This document shows positions 42,875 to 49,149 of a stretch of DNA of 64,000 nt, one piece after another. The stretch spans positions 1,469,001 through 1,533,000 of the forward strand of contig NZ_JAHRWL010000001.1 of the NCBI RefSeq assembly GCF_019104745.1. The letters are read 5' to 3'. The stretch is from Thalassococcus arenae (GTDB lineage Bacteria > Pseudomonadota > Alphaproteobacteria > Rhodobacterales > Rhodobacteraceae). The notes beneath the pieces were generated by a model. That model worked only from the letters and a program-made list of their open reading frames with translations, was not told where the DNA came from and searched no databases. Made by a program: the position numbers and the translations under genes. Positions within the stretch are counted from its first letter, which is position 1; every line of letters starts with the position of its first letter.

Positions 42875-43749
42875 GTGCGTCCGCCCTCCAGCGCCCGGAA
42901 TATCCATAGCAGGGCGACTTGCGCGCTGTCCGATGTGTGATGACACAGGTATTGCCATCCGGTCGTCTCAGTCAGCGCCCGCAACCGCGCCTTGCGCTCG
43001 GCCAGTCGGGCCAGATATCGCTTGCGCAGATCGGCGGCTTTCAGCGTCTCATGGGCGAGCGTGCCGCCGACGCTTTGAAAGATCGTGCGCCCGTCGAAGG
43101 GAAAGCTTTCCTCGCTGGGGTCGAGCACCTGCACAATGACACCGCGCACGCCGCGGTCTGCGGCCTTGGTCAGCGCCGCTTCGACAGGACCGATATCGGC
43201 AAGGAAATCGGACACGAACATGGCGCGGGCATGGGGCAGCATGCCGCGTGCCTCGGGTTCGGCGTAATCGGCCTCGCCGTCTTCGGAAAACATCTCGGCC
43301 AGGCGCAGGGTCTGGATGTCGCCCCGGCGCGGCGGCAGGCGCCATCCGGTCAGGCCCACCCGTTCACCGCCGCGGATCAGCAGGATCGCCGTGGCCAGCG
43401 CAATCAGCCGGGCGCGGTCGGCCTTGGTCGGCAGGTTCTTAGACGACGAAAACCGCATCGAGGCGCCCGGATCGACCCAAAGCTGCACGCTTTGGGCCAC
43501 CTGCCATTCGCGTTCCCGGACAAAGCGGTCATCGCCCTTGGCTGACCGCCGCCAGTCGATCTGGCGATAGCTGTCCCCGGCCCGCAGCGGGCGATATTGC
43601 CAGAAATCGTCGCCCAGCCCCGCACGCCGCCGCCCGTGTTCACCCAGCAGGACAGTGCCCGCAAGGTGTTCGGCCCGGGCCAGAAGCGCCGGAAAACGAC
43701 TGGCTTCATCCTGGGCGCGGGACCGAAGCTGGGCGACGGTGTCGGTCAA
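42871..43749 (-). CDS. DUF58 domain protein
   Basis: A 292-residue protein containing the DUF58 signature FWQYRPLRAGDSYRQIDWRRSAKGD, plus REREWQVAQSVQLWVDPGAS, the start of a VWA-like fold. The start is a TTG at 43749 that overlaps the moxR stop as TTGA; the frame upstream is the moxR gene's shadow. DUF58 proteins work with MoxR AAA+ ATPases in complex assembly. Confidence 0.87.
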   Translation of the reverse strand: MTDTVAQLRSRAQDEASRFPALLARAEHLAGTVLLGEHGRRRAGLGDDFWQYRPLRAGDSYRQIDWRRSAKGDDRFVREREWQVAQSVQLWVDPGASMRFSSSKNLPTKADRARLIALATAILLIRGGERVGLTGWRLPPRRGDIQTLRLAEMFSEDGEADYAEPEARGMLPHARAMFVSDFLADIGPVEAALTKAADRGVRGVIVQVLDPSEESFPFDGRTIFQSVGGTLAHETLKAADLRKRYLARLAERKARLRALTETTGWQYLCHHTSDSAQVALLWIFRALEGGRT

Positions 43750-44747
43750 GCGGCGGCCTCGCTGGCCGCGAACCCGGCCGCCACTTCGTCGATCAGTTTG
43801 CCCAGATTTTCGCCGCGGGCCCGCGACGAGAAGGTCAGCGCCATCCGGTGCACCAGCACCGGCCGCGCCATCGCGATCACGTCCTCGGGCGCGGGAGCCA
43901 ACCGGCCCTGCAGCATGGCCCGGGCGCGCACGGTCAGCATCAGCGCCTGCGCGGCGCGTGGTCCGGGGCCCCAGGCGACGGTGTCGCGCACGCGCTGGCT
44001 GGACGACGGGTCTTCCGGACGGAAGGCGCGCACAAGGTCCAGGATCATTTCGACCACCGCATCGCCCACCGGCATCCGCCTGAGCAACACCTGCGCCTGC
44101 ATCAGAGTGGTAGGATCGAACACCTGATGGCTGATGTCTTCTTCCACGCCGGTGGTGGCCAACAGGATGTCCTTTTCGGTGCCGCGGTCGGGATAGGGCA
44201 CGTCGATCTGCACCAGGAACCGGTCCAGCTGCGCTTCGGGAAGCGGGTAGGTGCCCTCCTGTTCGATCGGGTTCTGCGTGGCCAGCACGTGGAATGGCGT
44301 GTCCAGCTTGCGGGTCTCGCCGGCCACCGTGACCTGCTTTTCCTGCATTGCCTGCAAAAGCGCCGACTGTGTCCGCGGGCTGGCGCGGTTGATTTCGTCG
44401 GCCATCAGCAACTGGCAGAAGATCGGGCCTTCGATGAACTTGAAGGCCCGGCTGCCGTCCTTGCCGGTCTCCAGCACTTCGGAGCCAAGGATATCGGCCG
44501 GCATCAGGTCGGGCGTGAATTGGATCCGGTTGCCACGCAGGCCCATGACCGTCGACAGCGTCTCGACCAGCCGTGTCTTGCCCAGGCCGGGAAGGCCGAT
44601 CAGCAAAGCGTGGCCACCGCACAGCAGTGCCGACAGCGTCAGGTCGACGACGCGTTCCTGGCCGATGAAGCGTTTCGTGATCGAGGCGCGCGCCTCGGCC
44701 AGCTTGTCCTCCAGTGCCTCGATGTCGGCAACCAGGTCTTCGGCCAT
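43746..44747 (-). CDS. MoxR-type AAA+ ATPase
   Basis: A 333-residue AAA+ ATPase with Walker A GLPGLGKTRLVE, Walker B LLMADEINRASPRTQSALLQ and sensor FHVLATQNPIEQEGTYPLPE, as in the MoxR family. MoxR proteins act as chaperones in assembly or activation of metal- or VWA-containing complexes. GGAGG lies upstream of the ATG at 44747. It is the first gene of an operon in which all four genes overlap by 4 bases. Confidence 0.94.
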   Translation of the reverse strand: MAEDLVADIEALEDKLAEARASITKRFIGQERVVDLTLSALLCGGHALLIGLPGLGKTRLVETLSTVMGLRGNRIQFTPDLMPADILGSEVLETGKDGSRAFKFIEGPIFCQLLMADEINRASPRTQSALLQAMQEKQVTVAGETRKLDTPFHVLATQNPIEQEGTYPLPEAQLDRFLVQIDVPYPDRGTEKDILLATTGVEEDISHQVFDPTTLMQAQVLLRRMPVGDAVVEMILDLVRAFRPEDPSSSQRVRDTVAWGPGPRAAQALMLTVRARAMLQGRLAPAPEDVIAMARPVLVHRMALTFSSRARGENLGKLIDEVAAGFAASEAAA

Positions 44748-44816
44748 GACGGACCTCCCTTGAATTCTATGTCTTGAGATAGGAGTGTATCGCGCGGTTT
44801 GAAATTGGCAAAAGTT

Positions 44817-45398
44817 ATGAGCGCACAAAAATCCGTGACACCGTCCGCCGAAGGGCTTGCCGCATCGGTTCGCGCCGCAGGCAAGAAAGGCCCGCCGCCT
44901 GTGCATTTGTGGAATCCCCCGTTTTGCGGCGACCTGGACATGCGGATCGCCCGCGACGGCACGTGGTTCTACCTGGGCACGCCGATCGGGCGGTTCGAAC
45001 TCGTGCGTTTGTTCTCGTCGATCCTGCGCAAGGACGGCGACCGCTATTTCCTTGTCACACCAGTGGAAAAGGTCGGGATCACGGTGGATGACGCGCCTTT
45101 CGTGGCCACGGATTTCACGGTGCAGGGCGCGGGCAAGGAACAGGTTCTGACCTTCACCACCCATGTCGGGGACAGCACCATCGCCGGGGCGGAAAACCCG
45201 ATCCGCGTCGAACGTGACGCCGAGACCGGCGAGCCATCGCCCTATGTGCATGTCCGCGCCGGGCTGGAGGCGCTGATCGACCGAAAGAGTTTTTATCGCC
45301 TGGTCGACCGGGGCGCCCATCACGACGGCTGGTTCGGGGTTTGGTCGTCCGGTGTTTTCTTCCGGATCATCCCGTCGGACGAACTGCCCGATTCCTGA
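44817..45398 (+). CDS. DUF1285 family protein
   Basis: A 193-residue soluble protein. The segment PPVHLWNPPFCGDLDMRIAR, followed by DGTWFYLGTPIGRFELVRLF, matches the DUF1285 family of alphaproteobacteria. No function is established. It is divergent from the moxR operon, with 69 bases between them. The ATG at 44817 begins the conserved part soon after; an in-frame TTG lies 18 bases upstream. Confidence 0.85.
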   Translation: MSAQKSVTPSAEGLAASVRAAGKKGPPPVHLWNPPFCGDLDMRIARDGTWFYLGTPIGRFELVRLFSSILRKDGDRYFLVTPVEKVGITVDDAPFVATDFTVQGAGKEQVLTFTTHVGDSTIAGAENPIRVERDAETGEPSPYVHVRAGLEALIDRKSFYRLVDRGAHHDGWFGVWSSGVFFRIIPSDELPDS

Positions 45399-45473
45399 CC
45401 TGCGACGCCCGGGCGCGTTGATGTCGCATTCCGATTCGCAGATATAAGAGCTGCCTTTGTAACGGAGCCTGCC

Positions 45474-45704
45474 ATGATCCCGCCCCGCCTTGCCCCTGTC
45501 GCCTTCGGCTTTCTGGTTTCGGGGTTGATGTCGTTCATCGTGTCGCTGGTCGCCACCCTGCGCGCGGTCGGACTGGCCGACGGGATCATCGGTTTGTGGA
45601 TCACGGCGTGGCTGGCCGCCTGGGCGGTGGCGTTTCCCACCATTCTGGTCGTCGCGCCGCTGGTCCGCCGATTCGTGGAGCGCAATACGCGAAAACCGGC
45701 CTAG
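45474..45704 (+). CDS. DUF2798 small membrane protein
   Basis: A 76-residue protein with two transmembrane helices (APVAFGFLVSGLMSFIVSLV and WITAWLAAWAVAFPTILVVA), the length and layout of DUF2798 proteins, ending in a basic tail. AACGGAG precedes the ATG. Function unknown. It converges with the sulfotransferase gene. Confidence 0.82.
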   Translation: MIPPRLAPVAFGFLVSGLMSFIVSLVATLRAVGLADGIIGLWITAWLAAWAVAFPTILVVAPLVRRFVERNTRKPA

Positions 45705-45710
45705 CGGCGC

Positions 45711-46529
45711 TCAGTCGCCCAGCTTGGCGTGGACCTCGTCCAGGTCGATCTCTCCGGTCGGCATCTTGTTCGACGGGTCGTCGAAATCGTATTTGAACAG
45801 CTGGAAGTCGCGCCAGTAGATTTCCTTGATCAGATGCATCGACAAGTCGTCGAAGTAGTCTTCGACCGGATGCGCGCGCTTGGGGCCGTGACCTTCGGAT
45901 TCGTTGAAGCGCGGGATCTTGGCCAGGTCGATCGCGTGTGGCGTTTCAACGGCATCCAGAACCTGCTGCATGCCGTCGTTGAATTGCTCGGTCCAGAAGA
46001 TCTTGTTGTAGCGGCCGCCGTTGACGATGAAGGTGCTGACATGGCCCGACATGGCCGACCAGTGGATGTCAGGCTCCATCGGGCGGCGCCAGCGGATGGT
46101 GTCCCGGGTAAAGAGCAGGAAGCGCCGGAACGACTTGATCTGGTCGAAATCGTCCTTGCCGTCCTCACCGCCCACTTCGATCCCGTATTTCTGGATCAGC
46201 AGGGGCACCAGGTTGCCGCGATAGCGCCGCCCGTTGCGCTGGATGCCGCAGATCTTGTCGAAGAAGGATGACAGGATGCGGGTATAGGGGTTGCGCACGC
46301 AGGTGAAAGCATAGGTCGTCTGTGTCTTGACGTTGGCCTTGATGGCGTCCTGGCTGTCCTCGCGCGCCCATTTGTGCAGCCCGCTGGTGGCATCGTGGAT
46401 GTCGCCATCGAAGAACGCGCCATGGTCCGAGTAATAGAGAATTTGACCGATGGTCGAACAGGCGCATTTCGGCACCACCCGATACACCATGCTCTGGCTT
46501 TCGGTCATCCATGTGCCCGGGAAACCCAT
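45711..46529 (-). CDS. Sulfotransferase family 2 domain protein
   Basis: A 272-residue protein. Near the N-terminus VYRVVPKCACSTIGQILYY is the 5'-phosphosulfate-binding loop of carbohydrate sulfotransferases, and YAFTCVRNPYTRILSSFFDK is the 3'-phosphate-binding segment with its Arg and Ser. These bind PAPS, so the protein should sulfate a glycan. The ATG at 46529 was chosen because GGAGG lies 8 bases upstream; a TTG at 46613 would add a less convincing N-terminus. It is divergent from a GT14-type glycosyltransferase gene. Confidence 0.83.
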   Translation of the reverse strand: MGFPGTWMTESQSMVYRVVPKCACSTIGQILYYSDHGAFFDGDIHDATSGLHKWAREDSQDAIKANVKTQTTYAFTCVRNPYTRILSSFFDKICGIQRNGRRYRGNLVPLLIQKYGIEVGGEDGKDDFDQIKSFRRFLLFTRDTIRWRRPMEPDIHWSAMSGHVSTFIVNGGRYNKIFWTEQFNDGMQQVLDAVETPHAIDLAKIPRFNESEGHGPKRAHPVEDYFDDLSMHLIKEIYWRDFQLFKYDFDDPSNKMPTGEIDLDEVHAKLGD

Positions 46530-46613
46530 GCCTGCCGCCTCCGAACCCTGCCCGTCTGTTGTTGTATTGCGTCGACGCGCTTTACAAAAAGCAAAGAAAG
46601 CCGGTTTATTCAA

Positions 46614-46649
46614 CGCCCGATCGCCACTATCAACATAATCAATCGGGCG
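46614..46649. promoter_or_regulatory. Inverted repeat between the sulfotransferase and glycosyltransferase genes
   Basis: CGCCCGAT (46614-46621) and ATCGGGCG (46642-46649) form a perfect 8-base inverted repeat separated by a 20-base AT-rich spacer, in the divergent promoter region. The spacing of two to three helical turns between half-site centres suits a dimeric regulator acting on both genes. Confidence 0.4.
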
Positions 46650-46672
46650 AAAATAGGGCCGTTGTTTCCCCT

Positions 46673-48250
46673 ATGGCAAAAATTGCCTTCATCTTGCTGT
46701 GCCACAAGGACCCTGACGCCATCATCAAGCAGGCGCAGAGCCTGACCGCCGTCGGCGACTACATGGCGATCCATTTCGACGCCCGCGCCAAGCCCCAGCA
46801 CTACAAGAAAATCCGCGCCGCGCTGGACGACAACCCCAACGTGGTCTTCGCCCAGAAGCGCATCAAATGCGGCTGGGGCGAATGGAGCCTGGTGCAGGCG
46901 ACCATCCAGGCGGTCCGCGCCGCGGTCGACGCCTTCCCGCGCGCGACGCATTTCTACATGTTGTCGGGCGACTGCATGGCGATCAAGTCGGCGGAATACG
47001 CCCATGAATTCCTGGACCGGCGCGACTGCGACTACATCGAAAGCTTCGACTACTTCCAATCCGACTGGATCAAGACGGGGTGGAAGGAAGAACGCCTGAT
47101 CTACCGCCACTGGTTCAACGAGCGCACGCAGAAGCGCCGGTTCTACGCGATGTTCGAGATGCAGAAGCGGTTGGGGCTGAAGCGCGCGATCCCGGATGAT
47201 CTCGAGATCATGATCGGCTCGCAATGGTGGTGTCTGCGACGGCGCACCGTCGAATGGATCCTGGATTTCATCGGCCGCCGCCCGGACGTGATGCGCTTCT
47301 TCCGCACCACCTGGATTCCGGACGAGACGTTCTTCCAGACGCTGGTGCGGCATCTTGTGCCCAGCCACGAGATCCAGAGCCGCACGCTGACCTTCCTGAT
47401 GTTCACCGATTACGGCATGCCGGTGACCTTCTACAACGACCACTACGACCTGCTGCTCAGCCAGGATTTCCTGTTCGCGCGCAAGATCAGCCCCGAGGCG
47501 ACCGAACTGAAACGCCGCCTTGGCGTGCTGTATTCCTCCGAAGGCGCGCGGTTCCAGATTTCCAACGAAGGCCGGTCGCTGTTCAAGTTCCTGACCCAGA
47601 AGGGGCGCATCGGCAGGCGCTTCGCCACGCGCTTCTGGGAAACCGAAAGCACGCTGGGCCGCGAACGGGAATTGCTGATCGTGGTCTGCAAGAAATGGCA
47701 CGTCGCCAAACGTCTTCTGGACCGCATTCGCCAGATGACCAACATCCCCGCCATCGAATACCTCTTCAACGAGGAAACCTGCCTGCTGCCGGATCTGGGC
47801 GGCATCCAGTCGACCATGGGCAAACGTCACCGGCACCGCCGTGCGCTTATGCGGATGCTGTTCGACTATTACGAGACCGACCGCTTGATCGTCTGCATGG
47901 ACCCGGCGAACCTGGACCTGCTCGAGGATTTCGGCCGCGACCGGTCGGTCACGCGACTTCTCGAGATCGAGTGCCAGTTCAGCGACGACTACCTGATCGG
48001 CCATGCGATGCGGGTGGGCCTGGCGGGTGACCGGACGCCGTCGGAAACGATCCAGCGCCTGCTGCCCACGGTGCGCAACGACATGGTGCACGAAAGCGAC
48101 CGCATCCGTGACGCCGATTTCGCCAATCACAACCGCATGCGCGAAGCCGACACGCCCGAACAGAACGCCAAGGCCATCGCCGCCTTTCTGTCGCTGCCGG
48201 AAGACAAGGCGCTGGAGCTTGCCAAGACCGAGTATCTGTTCGCCGATTGA
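46673..48250 (+). CDS. GT14-type beta-1,6-N-acetylglucosaminyltransferase-like protein (DUF5928 C-terminus)
   Basis: A 525-residue protein. The N-terminal 290 residues resemble core-2/I-branching glycosyltransferases: AFILLCHKDPDAIIKQAQSL, YMLSGDCMAIKSAEY, GSQWWCLRRRTVEWIL and WIPDETFFQTLVRH, which holds the catalytic-type acidic residue. The C-terminal 230 residues look like the DUF5928 region that accompanies these enzymes in Rhodobacterales. It should add GlcNAc (or xylose) to a glycan acceptor from a UDP-sugar. The divergent sulfotransferase suggests the product is sulfated. The ATG at 46673 starts at the first strand of the domain. Confidence 0.82.
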   Translation: MAKIAFILLCHKDPDAIIKQAQSLTAVGDYMAIHFDARAKPQHYKKIRAALDDNPNVVFAQKRIKCGWGEWSLVQATIQAVRAAVDAFPRATHFYMLSGDCMAIKSAEYAHEFLDRRDCDYIESFDYFQSDWIKTGWKEERLIYRHWFNERTQKRRFYAMFEMQKRLGLKRAIPDDLEIMIGSQWWCLRRRTVEWILDFIGRRPDVMRFFRTTWIPDETFFQTLVRHLVPSHEIQSRTLTFLMFTDYGMPVTFYNDHYDLLLSQDFLFARKISPEATELKRRLGVLYSSEGARFQISNEGRSLFKFLTQKGRIGRRFATRFWETESTLGRERELLIVVCKKWHVAKRLLDRIRQMTNIPAIEYLFNEETCLLPDLGGIQSTMGKRHRHRRALMRMLFDYYETDRLIVCMDPANLDLLEDFGRDRSVTRLLEIECQFSDDYLIGHAMRVGLAGDRTPSETIQRLLPTVRNDMVHESDRIRDADFANHNRMREADTPEQNAKAIAAFLSLPEDKALELAKTEYLFAD

Positions 48251-48342
48251 TCCGGTTTCCCTTGCCGCCGGTTGCCGCTATGGCTGGAGCGACCGCGACC
48301 GGACGGCGACGCGGCGGCGAGTATCGGAACAGGGCGGAGACC

Positions 48343-48711
48343 ATGGCCTACAGCTACGACGACCAGAACATCTTTGCGAAGATCCTGCGCGGCGAAATCC
48401 CCAACAGCACGGTGCTGGAAACCGAGCACAGCCTGGCCTTTCGCGACATCCAGCCCCAGGCGCCGACGCATGTGCTGGTGATTCCGAAAGGCCCCTATGT
48501 CTGTTTCGACCATTTCGCGCAGGCGGCGTCGGATGCCGAGATCGTCGACTACGTCCGCGCCGTGGGCGAGGTCTGCAAGATGGAAGGGCTGGAAGCGGAC
48601 GGTTTCCGCCTGATCGCCAATGCCGGCCGCGACGGCGTCCAGGAAGTGCCGCATCTGCACGTCCATATCCTGGCGGGCCGGCCGTTGGGCCGGATGCTGA
48701 GCCGCGCCTGA
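48343..48711 (+). CDS. HIT family (histidine triad) nucleotide-binding protein
   Basis: A 122-residue HIT protein: NIFAKILRGEIPNSTVLET at the start and the triad HLHVHILAGRPLG near the end. This Hint-type group hydrolyses AMP-lysine and other aminoacyl- or nucleotidyl-phosphoramidates. The ATG at 48343 was chosen because the conserved MAYSYDDQNIFAKI starts there; the longer frame adds a basic unconserved stretch. Confidence 0.93.
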   Translation: MAYSYDDQNIFAKILRGEIPNSTVLETEHSLAFRDIQPQAPTHVLVIPKGPYVCFDHFAQAASDAEIVDYVRAVGEVCKMEGLEADGFRLIANAGRDGVQEVPHLHVHILAGRPLGRMLSRA

Positions 48712-48727
48712 CCACATCGTGCGGGCT

Positions 48728-48784
48728 GGCGCCCGCGCAGGGTTTCTCGGGTTTGGCCCGGGCCAAACCCTGCGGGTGGGCGCC
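48728..48784. repeat. Long inverted repeat with two possible folds after the HIT gene
   Basis: A 57-base palindromic region. The outer arms GGCGCCC (48728-48734) and GGGCGCC (48778-48784) frame CGCAGGGTTT (48736-48745) and its complement (48765-48774). Inside lies a 22-base perfect palindrome (48749-48770, GGGTTTGGCCC mirrored), which competes with the outer stem for the same AAACCC bases. There is no T-run. It may be a factor-assisted terminator for the HIT gene or a REP-like element. Confidence 0.6.
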
Positions 48785-48864
48785 ATGCGGCACGCCGTCC
48801 CTTGCCCCCGGCGCGGGGCTGTCGCATAACGCGCCAGCGTCCGCACCTGCCCGAAGAGACTGTC

Positions 48865-49044
48865 ATGACCATCGAAGCACCTGAGACCCGGATCGTCGAC
48901 AGCTACCGCATCGCCTGTGACGGTGGCGAGGGGGCGCTTGGCCACCCGCGCGTCTGGCTGCAGATTCCGCTCGACGAAGGCTGGGTCGAATGCCCCTATT
49001 GCGACTGCAAGTTCGTGCACCGCGATTTCGAGGGCAAGGTCTGA
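48865..49044 (+). CDS. Small zinc-finger protein (zf-CHCC type)
   Basis: A 59-residue protein. The histidine in [13 protein letters not shown], with the Cys pair and following cysteine in [12 protein letters not shown], matches the CHCC zinc finger found in the 13-kDa complex I accessory subunit (NDUFS6) and its alphaproteobacterial relatives. It may bind zinc as a complex I accessory protein. It precedes polA with about 105 bases between them. Confidence 0.8.
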   Translation: MTIEAPETRIVDSYRIACDGGEGALGHPRVWLQIPLDEGWVECPYCDCKFVHRDFEGKV

Positions 49045-49061
49045 AGGCAGCCGCCGGACCG

Positions 49062-49085
49062 GCGTATTTTCAAAAGAGAAGAAGC
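49062..49085. repeat. Copy of the dispersed 25-bp repeat upstream of polA
   Basis: GCGTATTTTC followed by AAAAGAGAAGAAGC, in the gap between the zinc-finger gene and polA, 17 bases after the stop codon and 64 bases before the polA ATG. It has the same sequence core as the other three copies in the window. Confidence 0.72.
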
Positions 49086-49149
49086 GACAGGCTGGCGCAG
49101 GGCGGCCGGTCGTGGCACATCTGAACGCGGGTCCGAGGGAGGGAAAGGC

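Noticed and set aside
40151-42940. Open frame of over 900 codons on the plus strand opposite the BatA/DUF4159 gene
   Set aside because: Antisense shadow: Gln/Arg/His-rich composition without domains, while the minus-strand gene overlaps its operon neighbours with proper starts.
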